This document shows, piece by piece, positions 1-9,292 of a stretch of 33,828 nucleotides of DNA (its first letter is position 1; every line of letters starts with the position of its first letter). Location: NCBI GenBank assembly GCA_964563495.1, contig CAZLYK010000051.1, positions 1 through 33,828 on the forward strand. Direction: 5' to 3'. The notes under the pieces were generated by a model. That model was not told the origin of the DNA and did not search any database. It was given only the letters and a program-made list of their open reading frames with translations. The position numbers were made by a program, and so were the translations under genes. The stretch is from CAZLYK01 sp964563495. GTDB taxonomy: Bacteria > Acidobacteriota > Blastocatellia > RBC074.

Positions 1-1
1 G

Positions 2-1159
2 CAGCGTTACCGGATGGGCAAATCGCGCGACCTGAATGAATTCAAGGCGGCCATGTCCAGGTTGGCGGTACCGATGTTCAACACGATGTACGCGGACCGC
101 GAAGGCAACGTCTGGTATCTCTATAACGGCGCCGTACCGAAGCGCGATAAAAAATATGACTGGTCGAAACCAGTCGACGGCAGTGATCCGGGGACTGAGT
201 GGCAGGGCTATCACGGTCTCGAAGAACTGCCCCAGATCTACAACCCCTCATCCGGCTTTGCCCAGAATTGCAACGCCACGCCGCTGCTCGCATCGGGCGA
301 TGAATATCAGAAAGGCGGCAACCCGGACCCGGCTAAATATCCCGACTACATGGTCACTGAAAAGGACAACTCGCGCTCGCGCATCTCGCGGCGCCTGTTG
401 TCCGAGCGCGCTAAATTCAGCTTCGATGATTGGGCCAGGGCGGCGTTCGACACGCGCTGCATCGAGGCCGAGAGGTTGATTCCGCCGCTGGCCGAGCTCT
501 GGGAGAAGATGAAGGCCTCCGATCCGGCGAAGGCCGAGAAGACAGCCGAAGCGATCCGCATGTTGAAATCGTGGAACGGCGTGAGTGCCGTCGATTCCGT
601 GCCGATGACGATCTTTACGCTCTGGGCTTATACGCGTACGCTGCCGCAGGCCCAGTCGATGACCAGGTCCAATCCTTATGGCGACGTAGCCATACTCGAG
701 TACATTTTGGGCGACCTGGAAAAATCCTGGGGCACGTGGAAAGTTCAGTGGGGCGATCTGACGCGAATTCAACGGATTCACACGAGCGGCGCGACTGAGC
801 CGTTCAGCGATGAGAAACTCAGCCTGCCCGTGGCCGGGGGCCCGGGCGACTGGGTCGGGATAGTCTTCAACTTCTACGCTCCGGCGGTCAAGGGACAGAA
901 GCGTCGCTACGGGACGGCCGGCCATTCATTCGTCAGCGTCGTCGAGTTCGGGCCGAAAATCAGGGCGCTCTCGCTCCTGCAGTTTGGTCAAAGCCACGAC
1001 GTAGAATCGAAGCACTATTTCGACCAGGCGGAGCTCTACTCGAAGATGCAGTTCAAACCCGCCTGGTTCACGCTCGAAGAGATCAAGTCGAATTTGGAAA
1101 GCGATTATCATCCGGGCGAAAGACCCGCGGCAAAAGTGATGAAGGCTGCGGGCAAGTAA
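2..1159 (+). CDS. Penicillin acylase family protein (Ntn hydrolase), 3' part only
   Basis: The frame is open from base 2 with no start in sight; the first ATG (base 14) falls inside conserved sequence, so this is the C-terminal part (about 385 residues) of a longer gene that begins before the window. The text resembles penicillin/acyl-homoserine-lactone acylases of the N-terminal nucleophile hydrolase superfamily: a segment reading N-T-M-Y-A-D-R-E-G-N-V-W-Y near residue 25, then G-A-V-P-K-R, as found in the beta chain of such enzymes, followed by the long alpha-beta C-terminal region. The catalytic Ser and the processing site would lie upstream and cannot be checked. Family members are exported and cleave amide bonds of acylated compounds; the substrate here is unknown. 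It ends ten bases before the kinase gene, so the two may be co-transcribed. Confidence 0.85.
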   Translation, partial: QRYRMGKSRDLNEFKAAMSRLAVPMFNTMYADREGNVWYLYNGAVPKRDKKYDWSKPVDGSDPGTEWQGYHGLEELPQIYNPSSGFAQNCNATPLLASGDEYQKGGNPDPAKYPDYMVTEKDNSRSRISRRLLSERAKFSFDDWARAAFDTRCIEAERLIPPLAELWEKMKASDPAKAEKTAEAIRMLKSWNGVSAVDSVPMTIFTLWAYTRTLPQAQSMTRSNPYGDVAILEYILGDLEKSWGTWKVQWGDLTRIQRIHTSGATEPFSDEKLSLPVAGGPGDWVGIVFNFYAPAVKGQKRRYGTAGHSFVSVVEFGPKIRALSLLQFGQSHDVESKHYFDQAELYSKMQFKPAWFTLEEIKSNLESDYHPGERPAAKVMKAAGK

Positions 1160-1169
1160 CAAACTGGAT

Positions 1170-2936
1170 ATGGGTAACGAGAGAGAGGATGACCAGCTGA
1201 ATCAGCCTGAGACTCCGAATCAGGCTACGTCATTACCGGTGACGGAGGTCGAAGTACCGGTCTCTGACTCGCAGCAGACCGGGGCTTATCTGGGAATGGC
1301 GCTCAAGGACCGCTATCTGATCGAGCGGGTGATTGGTCGCGGGGGGATCGGCGTGGTCTATCTGGCGCGCGACCGGCAACTGGTCAATCGCCCGGTGGTG
1401 ATCAAAGTCCTGCACCAGAGCCATCTCGGCTCGGATCTGGGAAACTGGTTCAAAAAGAAGTTTCAGCAGGAGATAGAGGCGCTCTCGCGGATCGATCATC
1501 CGGGCGTGGTCGGAGTGCTGGATACCGGCGAGATGCCGGACGGTCGCGGGTATTTCGTCATGCAGTACGTCGAGGGCGTCACGCTGCGCTCAGCCATTAC
1601 CCAGCAGGGAGTGGATTTGAAGAGGACTGCCTACCTGATCAGACAGATGGGGCAAGCGCTCAGCGCCGCTCACGACAAAGGGGTTCTCCACCGCGATCTG
1701 AAGCCGGAAAACATCATGATTCAGAATCTGGGCGGCGGTGATGAACAAGTCAAGCTGATCGATTTCGGGATCGCGCAGGTCGCCGATTCGCAGATTGCCC
1801 CCGGAACACAGACCACCAAAATAGCCGGGACGCCGCCCTACATGGCCCCTGAACAGATCCGGGGACGCCCGACCGTGGCCAGCGATATCTTCGCGCTCGG
1901 CGCAATCGCCTACGAAATGGTGACCGGGGTCGCCCCGTTCGAAGCCGAGACACAGATCGAGCTTTACGAGGCGCAGCGTGAAGGCCTCAAGCACCCGCCG
2001 CGCTCTTTACGCCCTGCCCTGCCGGCGGTGGCCGAAGAGGCCATCCTCAAGGCGCTTTCATTCGATCAGAAAGACCGCTATCCTCGGGCGCGGGATTTCG
2101 GCGACGCATTATCCGCTGCCCTCCTGGGCGAGAACTACGTTCCCGAGGACGACTCTTATCTGACCGGTCACGAGGCTCAATCGCGCGCCACGCTCTCGAC
2201 CAGCCATGGTGCCGCGCGCCCGACCGTGCCCGAAACCGGAACAAGCATCGATCGACCGACAGCCGTCGGGAGAAGACCTTTTGCCTGGTTGTTGGCAACG
2301 GCTCTGGTTATCGCCGCGATCGCCATCTCGATCTTCCTGTTCAAGCCCGCCAGTCAAAAACAAGCACCGGTAGAAACGGTCGATGAGCCGGCGAGGTCTC
2401 TTAATTATTGGGTCACGGTCCAGAAATATCGCGACGGGAAACCCTACCAGGCGCCTTTCAGACTGCCGGGCGAAATTCTCTTCGAGAAGGATTACCGCGT
2501 CAAATTCGCGTTCAGCAGCCCGCAATCCGGATTTCTCTATCTGATCAACGAGGGGCCGCAGCCATTCAATCACCGGCCGGCTTTTGTCGTCCTATTTCCC
2601 AAGCCATCATTCAACAACGGTTCGGCACAATTGGCAGCCAATCAGGAGATGACCACCTCCGAATTCAGTTTCGATGAGGAGCAGGGGACCGAAAAGCTCT
2701 GGCTGATCTGGTCAGCCAACCAGATTGCTGAGCTCGAGGCCGTCAAAGGAGTGGTCAATCCGAAAGATAGAGGTATAATCAGCGCCCCGGGGCAGATCCA
2801 ATCGGTGCAGGATTTTCTCAATCGAAATTACTCAACGGCCAAAATCGAAGCCGAGAGGGACGAAACCAACCAATTGATGTCGGTCAAAGGCCGCGGTGAT
2901 CGGTTCGTTCACCTGATAAAACTCGATCACCACTAA
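1170..2936 (+). CDS. Transmembrane Ser/Thr protein kinase (PknB type) with C-terminal DUF4384-like domain
   Basis: A 588-residue protein. The kinase domain spans about residues 49-315: glycine loop G-R-G-G-I-G (56-61), ATP-binding Lys79, Glu101, catalytic loop HRDLKPEN (174-181, Asp176), DFG (198-200) and APE (226-228), all intact, so an active kinase is expected. A single membrane helix follows at about 371-391, which places the kinase in the cytoplasm and the last 190 residues outside. That outer part (about 411-560, with a G-F-L-Y-L-I-N-E strand) resembles DUF4384, a domain often linked to caspase-like peptidases. The same kind of domain recurs in the gene ending at 7978, two genes downstream. 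The start ATG lies ten bases after the acylase stop. A repeat-rich 133-bp gap separates it from the CHAT gene. The phosphorylation target is unknown. Confidence 0.92.
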   Translation: MGNEREDDQLNQPETPNQATSLPVTEVEVPVSDSQQTGAYLGMALKDRYLIERVIGRGGIGVVYLARDRQLVNRPVVIKVLHQSHLGSDLGNWFKKKFQQEIEALSRIDHPGVVGVLDTGEMPDGRGYFVMQYVEGVTLRSAITQQGVDLKRTAYLIRQMGQALSAAHDKGVLHRDLKPENIMIQNLGGGDEQVKLIDFGIAQVADSQIAPGTQTTKIAGTPPYMAPEQIRGRPTVASDIFALGAIAYEMVTGVAPFEAETQIELYEAQREGLKHPPRSLRPALPAVAEEAILKALSFDQKDRYPRARDFGDALSAALLGENYVPEDDSYLTGHEAQSRATLSTSHGAARPTVPETGTSIDRPTAVGRRPFAWLLATALVIAAIAISIFLFKPASQKQAPVETVDEPARSLNYWVTVQKYRDGKPYQAPFRLPGEILFEKDYRVKFAFSSPQSGFLYLINEGPQPFNHRPAFVVLFPKPSFNNGSAQLAANQEMTTSEFSFDEEQGTEKLWLIWSANQIAELEAVKGVVNPKDRGIISAPGQIQSVQDFLNRNYSTAKIEAERDETNQLMSVKGRGDRFVHLIKLDHH

Positions 2937-3052
2937 AAAATAGACAGGATTCACAGGATTTCAACCGGATTAGACAGGGTTAAAGACAAGCCAGGCCCAT
3001 GTCGTGACACTTTTCATGGCGCTTGGGATAATTCTGAAAAGTCCTGTTTATC
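2937..3052. repeat. Dispersed AATAGACAGGATT-family repeat, degenerate copy (E1)
   Basis: The stretch after the kinase stop starts with AATAGACAGGATTCACAGG (2939 on) and continues with CGGATTAGACAGGGTTAA units; a weaker reverse-complement arm (AGTCCTGTTTATC) lies at 3040-3052. The two arms flank about 55 bp of unrelated sequence. It lies in the gap between kinase and CHAT genes and may weaken or modulate read-through. Confidence 0.7.
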
Positions 3053-3069
3053 GCTGAGTAGGAGAAATC

Positions 3070-6000
3070 ATGTCGTCGTCACGCCTGATGAAATATTGCC
3101 TCATTGCCATGATCTTCTGCCTGTTGGGTATCTCACCTGAGTCCGCCGCACAAAGCAGCAGACCTCCCAAGCTCGAAGAAAAGCGCCCGGCCCAGCGGGA
3201 GTTGGAAAAAGGTCAAACGCATTCGTATCGGATCAAACTCCGCGAGGGTGAGTTCCTGCGCATTGCCGTCGAGCAGAAGAGCATAGACGTGATTACATCG
3301 CTGACCGGTCCCGATGGTAAAGAAATCCTCGAGGTCAACAACCAGCGCGACCTGGGGGAGACCGAGACGGTCATGGCGATCGCCGGCGTCAAGGGTTATT
3401 ACCGGCTGGATCTGCGGCCGGCCGAGAAAGAAGCGAAGCCGGGAAGCTACGCCGCGCGGATCGAGGCTTTGCGAAATGCCACTGAGGAGGACCGCCACCG
3501 CGTATCGGCCGAGCAGCTCATGAGGGAGGGCCAGAAACTGCGTGCCGACAAGGATCTGGATGTGCAGCGTCAGGCTATCGAAAAATACCAGCAGTCACTC
3601 GCCATCTGGCGCAAGATTTCCGATCGCCAACGCGAATCCGATGCCTTGAATTCGCTCGGCATCGTCTATAGAACTCTGACCGAATACCAGCAGTCGCTGG
3701 ACTTTTTGAAACAGGGCCTGGCCTTGCGGCGTGAGCTCGGCGACCGCAAGCGTGAGGCCGGTTCGATCGGCAACCTCGGGCAGACATATGAAGCGATGAG
3801 GCAGTACAAGGAAGCGCTCGACCACTACCAGCAGGCTCTGGCGATCAGGCGCGAGACCGGCGGCGGGCGTGACCTCGCGATCACTCTCAATAACATCGGC
3901 ACGGTTAACTTCATTAATAACGATCCAAAACAGGCGCTCGGCTATTTCGAGCAAGCGGCCGAGGCCTGGCGCGCGGTTGGCGATCAACGCCAGGAAGCCG
4001 GCGCACTGGCGCGAGTCGGCCGCGCCTATGACGCACTACGCGACAAAGCGAAAGCGATGGAGCTCTTCAACCAGGCCCTGACTCTTTACCGCACGAGCCA
4101 GGATCAGGAAGGAGAAGCATCGTTGCTGCTCGATCTCGGGCGTTTAAACCGCGAAGCGGGCAATAATAAACAGGCGCTCGAATACCTGCAACAGGCACTG
4201 CCGGTCTTCCGGACGGCGGGTCAAAAGCTGGGGGAGGCCAATACCCTCAACAATCTCGGGTTGGTCTATCGTACGACCGGCGACAAGGATCAGGCGCTTG
4301 AAAATTACAACCTGGCGCTGGGGCTGAGCCGTGAGTTGAAAAACCAGATGCTCGAGGCGACAGTACTCAACAACCTTGCCGCCGTCTATTTCTCGTTCGG
4401 CGAGAACCAGAAGGCACTCGATTCATTCAGGGAGGTTTTGCCGATTCGCCGGGCGGTCAAAGACCTCAACGGCGAGGCGAGCACTTTGACCAACATGGGC
4501 GGCGTCCACGCCAACCTCGGTGAAAACCAGCAGGCGCTCGATTATTACAACCAGGCATTGCCGATCTGGCGCGACCTCAAGCGCCGGATAGAAGAGGCGA
4601 TCGTCACGCAAAATATGGCCGAAACACTCGACCGGCTGGGCGAGAAGCAGAAAGCGCTCGATCATTACGATCAAGCCCTGGCGCTGGTTCGCCCGAACGG
4701 GCCCAAACAGGTCGAGGGCGGCATCCTGATCAACCTGGCGACGCTCTACTCGACGCTCGGCGAAAAAGAGAAAGCCCGCGACATCTACCTGGAGGGTCTG
4801 ACGATACAGCGCGCGACGGGAAACACTATGGCTGAAGCCATGGCGCTGCATCAACTCGGCTTCCTGCACTACGAGATCGAAGATCTGCCCAAAGCCCTCG
4901 ATTATCTAGGCCAGGCGCTGCCGCTCTGGCGCAAGCTCAGGGATCGTCGAGGCGAAGCGATTACCCTGACGGCGACCGGGATGGTCTATCGGGCGCTCAA
5001 CGAGCGGGATAAATCGATCGAATATTCAAATCAGGCTTTGCCCCTCCACCGGGCCGTGGGCAATCGCGCGGGTGAGGGTGAAACGCTGATCAACCTCGGG
5101 ATGATCTACAGCTCGTCGGGTGACAAGCCAAAGGCGATCGAGCATTTCAACCAGGCGGTCGAGCTGAGCCGGGCGATCAGCGACCCGCTGCTCGAGACCA
5201 AGGCTCGCTATCAGATCGCGAATCTCGAATTGCAGGCCGGCGATCTTGAAGAGTCCCGCCGGCAGATCGAAGAGACGCTGCGCATTGTCGAGTCGCTGCG
5301 GACCAAGGTCGCCAGCCAGGATCTCCGGACGACCTATTTCGCGAGCGTGCAGAAGTATTACGATTTTTATATCGACCTGTTGATGCGCCTGCACGAGCGC
5401 CAGTCAGATAGAGGATTCGACGGCGCCGCACTGCAGGCGAGCGAAAGGGCGCGCGCGCGCAGCCTGCTGGAAATTCTGGTCGAAGCCAACGCCAATATAC
5501 GCGAGGGTGTCGACCCGGCTCTGCTCCAGCGTGAGCAGACTCTGCAGCAGCAGTTGAACGGAAAGGCCGAAGCGCTGACCCGCCTCTACACACGTCCATA
5601 CACACCCGAGCAGGCCGAAGGCCTGCGAAAAGATATCGACGCGCTGTCGTCGCAATACCAGGATGTGCGCGCGCAAATCCGCCAGGCCAGCCCGCGCTAT
5701 GCTGCTCTGACTCAACCGGCGCCGCTGAGCCTGAAAGAGATTCAGCAGCAGGTTCTCGATGGCGACACCGTCCTGCTCGAATACTCGCTCGGTGAAGAAC
5801 GCAGTTTCCTGTGGGTCGTGACACAAACCGGAATAACCAGCCATGTGCTGCCCAAACGTGCAGAGATCGAAGAGGCCTCGCGCCAGGTCTACGAGTTGCT
5901 GAGCCGGCCAAACATGCCTTATCGCCGGCCGGCACAAGAGCGCAGGCTGAAACACGATAAGAACGCGGCCAGAGTCGAAGAGGAGAGCGCCGCGGCGATC

Positions 6001-7065
6001 GAGAGCTTCTACTCGCTGAGCGACATGTTGCTCAAGCCCGCCGCCGCTCAATTGTTGGGCAAGCAGCGCCTGCTCATCGTCGCCGAGGGAGCCCTCCAGT
6101 ACCTGCCGTTCGCCGCGCTTCCCTCTCCCGAGACCGGGCGGGAGCCCGTTTCACCCAGGCCACGCAGAAAAGCCCGCTCCGCCGCTCCGCCTTCGGACCG
6201 GCCTGCCGGGTCTCTACCGCTGATCTTCGATCACGAGATCATCAGTTTGCCTTCGGCTGCGACTCTGGCGCTGTTGAGGCGTGAAATCGAGGGGCGCCGG
6301 CCGGCGCCGAAAACCCTGGCGGTCTTCGCCGATCCGGTCTTTGAAAAAGACGATGAGCGGGTCAGGAAGATCGATCTCGCTTCAGACAAGCCGGACTCCA
6401 AACCCAAAGAAACGACAAACCCAGCCGAAGAAAGGTTGCTCAAGCATTTCAAATCGAAATCGGCCGCCGATTCCGGAGTATTGCGCATCGCTCGCTTGCC
6501 GTTCACCCGCCAGGAAGCCAATCAGATTATCAGGCTGGTTCCCGAGGCTGAGCGGATGGAGGCGCTCGATTTCTACGCCAGTCGTGCGACCGCGACCGCG
6601 AACGATCTGAGCAATTACCGCTTTGTCCATTTCGCCACTCACGGCTATCTGGACAGCGAGCAACCGGAATTGTCCGCCCTGGTCCTTTCACTCGTCGACA
6701 GTCAGGGCGCCCAACAGAGCGGGTTCCTTTACGCGCACGAAGTCTACAATCTTAAACTGCCGGCCGAGGTCGTCGTCCTGAGCGCCTGCGAGACCGGACT
6801 GGGCAAGGAGATCAGAGGCGAGGGACTGGTCGGATTGACGCGCGGCTTCATGTACGCGGGCACGCCCCGGGTAGTGGTTTCCCTCTGGAGCGTCAACGAC
6901 AAAGCCACGGCGGAACTGATGACCAAGTTCTATCAACGGATGATCACTGAGGGATTGCGCCCGGCAGCAGCTCTGCGCGCCGCTCAAATCGAGATGTCAA
7001 AACAGACGCCATGGAGTGCCCCGTATTACTGGGCCGCTTTCGTGCTCCAGGGCGAGTGGAAATGA
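3070..7065 (+). CDS. Exported TPR-CHAT domain protein (caspase-superfamily peptidase-like)
   Basis: A 1331-residue protein. A signal peptide covers about residues 1-28 (hydrophobic core C-L-I-A-M-I-F-C-L-L, then A-A-Q). Residues 35-140 look like a PPC-type beta domain. About 15 consecutive 40-residue TPR units of the kinesin-light-chain kind fill roughly 145-750 (recurring Q-A-L-x-x-Y and L-N-N-L-G). A helical, charged stretch precedes the CHAT domain, about 900-1330. The CHAT catalytic pair is present: His1191 in F-A-T-H-G-Y and Cys1240 in L-S-A-C-E-T-G-L-G. CHAT is a caspase/separase relative, so a thiol peptidase activated through the TPR array is a reasonable inference; the signal peptide suggests it acts outside the cytoplasm. 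Start: ATG with GGAG five bases upstream. The next gene follows after 7 bases. Confidence 0.93.
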   Translation: MSSSRLMKYCLIAMIFCLLGISPESAAQSSRPPKLEEKRPAQRELEKGQTHSYRIKLREGEFLRIAVEQKSIDVITSLTGPDGKEILEVNNQRDLGETETVMAIAGVKGYYRLDLRPAEKEAKPGSYAARIEALRNATEEDRHRVSAEQLMREGQKLRADKDLDVQRQAIEKYQQSLAIWRKISDRQRESDALNSLGIVYRTLTEYQQSLDFLKQGLALRRELGDRKREAGSIGNLGQTYEAMRQYKEALDHYQQALAIRRETGGGRDLAITLNNIGTVNFINNDPKQALGYFEQAAEAWRAVGDQRQEAGALARVGRAYDALRDKAKAMELFNQALTLYRTSQDQEGEASLLLDLGRLNREAGNNKQALEYLQQALPVFRTAGQKLGEANTLNNLGLVYRTTGDKDQALENYNLALGLSRELKNQMLEATVLNNLAAVYFSFGENQKALDSFREVLPIRRAVKDLNGEASTLTNMGGVHANLGENQQALDYYNQALPIWRDLKRRIEEAIVTQNMAETLDRLGEKQKALDHYDQALALVRPNGPKQVEGGILINLATLYSTLGEKEKARDIYLEGLTIQRATGNTMAEAMALHQLGFLHYEIEDLPKALDYLGQALPLWRKLRDRRGEAITLTATGMVYRALNERDKSIEYSNQALPLHRAVGNRAGEGETLINLGMIYSSSGDKPKAIEHFNQAVELSRAISDPLLETKARYQIANLELQAGDLEESRRQIEETLRIVESLRTKVASQDLRTTYFASVQKYYDFYIDLLMRLHERQSDRGFDGAALQASERARARSLLEILVEANANIREGVDPALLQREQTLQQQLNGKAEALTRLYTRPYTPEQAEGLRKDIDALSSQYQDVRAQIRQASPRYAALTQPAPLSLKEIQQQVLDGDTVLLEYSLGEERSFLWVVTQTGITSHVLPKRAEIEEASRQVYELLSRPNMPYRRPAQERRLKHDKNAARVEEESAAAIESFYSLSDMLLKPAAAQLLGKQRLLIVAEGALQYLPFAALPSPETGREPVSPRPRRKARSAAPPSDRPAGSLPLIFDHEIISLPSAATLALLRREIEGRRPAPKTLAVFADPVFEKDDERVRKIDLASDKPDSKPKETTNPAEERLLKHFKSKSAADSGVLRIARLPFTRQEANQIIRLVPEAERMEALDFYASRATATANDLSNYRFVHFATHGYLDSEQPELSALVLSLVDSQGAQQSGFLYAHEVYNLKLPAEVVVLSACETGLGKEIRGEGLVGLTRGFMYAGTPRVVVSLWSVNDKATAELMTKFYQRMITEGLRPAAALRAAQIEMSKQTPWSAPYYWAAFVLQGEWK

Positions 7066-7072
7066 GGTGTTC

Positions 7073-7978
7073 ATGAAAACCAGATTCTTGTCCGTGATGA
7101 CGGCCTGCTCGCTGTTATTGCTGATCGGTCATGCGGCGACGCAACGGGATGAATCGGGGACGCGGCGGCTGTGGGATAATGAGTTCCTCAAGCCCAGGAT
7201 CAAAGCGACCGGTGGCAAGCCCACCACCCCCAAACCACGCTACCAGGTAGTCACACCGAAAATCCCGGCCAAAGATGTGAGCGGTGATTCGGTTCTCGGC
7301 ATCACGATCTGGCGGCTGCGCCCATCGACCGTCAAGGATGATCCTGCACTCAGGATTTTGAAGCACAAAAAAGACACTTCTAATGTAGCTTCCTGGACGC
7401 CCGAACGGATTCCGGCCGAGACCCCGCTGAACGCGGGTCAGCGCCTTCGTTTGAGCATAGAAGCGGCGCGCACCGGTTATCTTTACGTGATCAATCGAGA
7501 GCAATATGCCGACGGCTCGACGAGCGATCCTTATCTGATCTTTCCGACGCTCAGCATTCGCGGCGGAGACAACCAGGTCACGGTTGGGCGGATAATCGAC
7601 CTGCCGGCGATCGAGGACGATCCGAACTATTTCACCCTGGCCCCGGGTCGGCCCGATCAGGTCGGCGAGATCATCAGCCTGATCATCTCCCCACACCCTC
7701 TGGCCGATCTGAAAATCGGCGAGCACGAGATAGTGTTGCCGAGGGATCAGGTCGAGCAATGGGAAAAGCTTTGGGGGACCAAGGTCGGGCGGATGGAACT
7801 GGAGGGCGGCGCCGGAAAAACGTGGACGGCGGAAGAGAAAGCCGCGAGCGCCAGGCAGGCTCAATTATTGAAACGCGAGGGGCCGGCGCCGCAAACACTC
7901 TACTACAGACCGACTGCCAAGCCGGATGAACCGCTCCTGGTCAGCCTGAAGCTGAGCTATCGCGCCAGTAAGAAATAG
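7073..7978 (+). CDS. Exported DUF4384-like domain protein
   Basis: A 301-residue protein starting at the ATG seven bases after the CHAT gene stop; GAGGTG overlapping that stop is the likely ribosome site, so the two genes are probably translated together. An earlier in-frame start lies inside the CHAT gene and is unlikely. A signal peptide covers about residues 1-22 (L-L-L-L-I-G-H-A-A). The middle, about 85-215, carries the R-L-R-L-S-I-E and G-Y-L-Y-V-I-N-R strands typical of DUF4384-like beta domains, similar in style to the outer domain of the kinase two genes upstream. No catalytic motif was recognised. Its stop codon TAG lies inside a dispersed repeat arm. It may be a binding partner or substrate for the CHAT protein; that is inference from adjacency. 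Confidence 0.85.
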   Translation: MKTRFLSVMTACSLLLLIGHAATQRDESGTRRLWDNEFLKPRIKATGGKPTTPKPRYQVVTPKIPAKDVSGDSVLGITIWRLRPSTVKDDPALRILKHKKDTSNVASWTPERIPAETPLNAGQRLRLSIEAARTGYLYVINREQYADGSTSDPYLIFPTLSIRGGDNQVTVGRIIDLPAIEDDPNYFTLAPGRPDQVGEIISLIISPHPLADLKIGEHEIVLPRDQVEQWEKLWGTKVGRMELEGGAGKTWTAEEKAASARQAQLLKREGPAPQTLYYRPTAKPDEPLLVSLKLSYRASKK

Positions 7979-8111
7979 ACAGGATTGACAGGATCTTTGC
8001 AGGATTAAACCAGATTGCCCTAGCGAAAAGAAATCTAAAAAGTAACTACACTGACGCCTTCATTCAGTTGTCTGGTTTAATCCTGCAAAAATCCTGTCAA
8101 TCCTGTCTATT
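7974..8111. repeat. Long inverted repeat of the AATAGACAGGATT family (E2)
   Basis: Two 41-bp arms, 7974-8014 and 8071-8111, are reverse complements at 40 of 41 positions and flank a 56-bp centre. The element fills the gap between two convergent genes. The TAG stop of the upstream gene (7976-7978) lies in the left arm; the minus-strand stop begins four bases past the right arm. A transcript would fold into a very stable hairpin in both directions, so it could serve as a bidirectional 3' end structure, although no clear T-tract follows the arms. Confidence 0.9.
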
Positions 8112-8115
8112 TCAT

Positions 8116-9288
8116 CTATTTGGCAAATGCGTCGAGGCCGGTGATGTGCCTGCCGACGGCCAGCGTATGGACTTCGTGCGTGCCCTCATAGGTGTAGACC
8201 GATTCGAGATTGCACATATGGCGCATGATCGAATAATCGGCCGTGATCCCGTTGCCTCCGAGTATGCCACGCGCCGTTCGCGCGCATTCAAGAGCCATCG
8301 AGACATTGTTCATCTTGGCCATGGAGACGTGAACCGGCTCCATGGCTCCCGCATCCTTCATTCGTCCGAGCTGCAGGCAGAGCAGTTGGGCTTTAGTGAT
8401 CTCGGTCAGCATCTCGACCAGTTTCTTCTGAGTCAACTGGAAACCGGCGATCGGCCGGTCGAATTGGACGCGCTGTTTTGAGTAATCGAGCGCGGTCTGA
8501 TAGCAATCCATGGCCGCTCCGATCGCTCCCCAGGCAATACCGTAGCGCGCCTGAGTCAGGCACATGAGCGGACTCTTCAGTCCTTTGGTTCCCGTCAGGA
8601 GATTAGCTTCGGGGATCAGGCAATCCTGAAAAAAGAGTTCCGACGTGACTGAGGCTCGCAAACTGAGCTTGTGTTTGACCTCTGGAGCGGTAAAGCCTTT
8701 GGTTCCCTTCTCGACCAGGAAGCCCCGGATCGTATCATCATCGGTCTTGGCCCAGACGATGGCGATATCGGCGATGGTTCCGTTGGTGATCCATGCCTTG
8801 CTGCCGTTGAGCAGCCAGCCATCCTTGACCCTGGTCGCGCGCGTCTTCATGCTGCCCGGATCGGATCCGGAGTTCGGTTCGGTCAATCCGAAACAGCCTA
8901 TCGCATTCCCGGCAGCCATCGGCGGCAGCCATTTCTGGCGCTGCTCTTCACTGCCAAAAGCATAGATCGGGTACATGCACAACGCTCCCTGAACCGAGGC
9001 GAAGCTGCGAATCCCGCTGTCTCCGGCTTCGAGCTCCTGGGTGATCAAACCATACGTTACATTGTTGACCCCGGCGCAGCCGTATTTCTCCGGCAGGTTC
9101 GCCCCCAGCACCCCGAGCGAGGCGAGCTCGGGCACAAGCTCTTTCGGGAACCGGCCTTCCTCAAAACAGTGGCCAATGATCGGTTTGATCCGCTCGTTGA
9201 CAAAAGCCCTGATCGAATCACGAGCCATCTTCTCTTCGTCGCTCAAGAGCGAATCGAGCTTGTAAAAATCTACTCCTCTCTCACCCAT
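8116..9288 (-). CDS. gcdH: Glutaryl-CoA dehydrogenase-like acyl-CoA dehydrogenase
   Basis: A 390-residue flavoenzyme of full family length. The pattern matches glutaryl-CoA dehydrogenase more closely than general acyl-CoA dehydrogenases: R-S-F-A-S-V-Q near residue 94, where Arg94 corresponds to the arginine that binds the substrate carboxylate in the human enzyme, and Y-E-G-T-H-E-V-H-T-L-A-V-G-R at the end with catalytic Glu368. Other family motifs are F-G-L-T-E-P-N-S-G-S-D (133-143), N-G-S-K-A-W-I-T-N-G (161-170) and the C-terminal G-G-N-G-I. It would oxidise and decarboxylate glutaryl-CoA to crotonyl-CoA in lysine or tryptophan breakdown, passing electrons to ETF. It starts four bases after an ECHDC3-like gene, so the two form an operon. 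Substrate is inferred from motifs only. Confidence 0.88.
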   Translation of the reverse strand: MGERGVDFYKLDSLLSDEEKMARDSIRAFVNERIKPIIGHCFEEGRFPKELVPELASLGVLGANLPEKYGCAGVNNVTYGLITQELEAGDSGIRSFASVQGALCMYPIYAFGSEEQRQKWLPPMAAGNAIGCFGLTEPNSGSDPGSMKTRATRVKDGWLLNGSKAWITNGTIADIAIVWAKTDDDTIRGFLVEKGTKGFTAPEVKHKLSLRASVTSELFFQDCLIPEANLLTGTKGLKSPLMCLTQARYGIAWGAIGAAMDCYQTALDYSKQRVQFDRPIAGFQLTQKKLVEMLTEITKAQLLCLQLGRMKDAGAMEPVHVSMAKMNNVSMALECARTARGILGGNGITADYSIMRHMCNLESVYTYEGTHEVHTLAVGRHITGLDAFAK

Positions 9289-9292
9289 ATGA

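Noticed and set aside
3570..5260. 120-bp periodic DNA similarity inside the CHAT gene
   Set aside because: It follows the 40-residue TPR units of the encoded protein and is not an independent DNA repeat.
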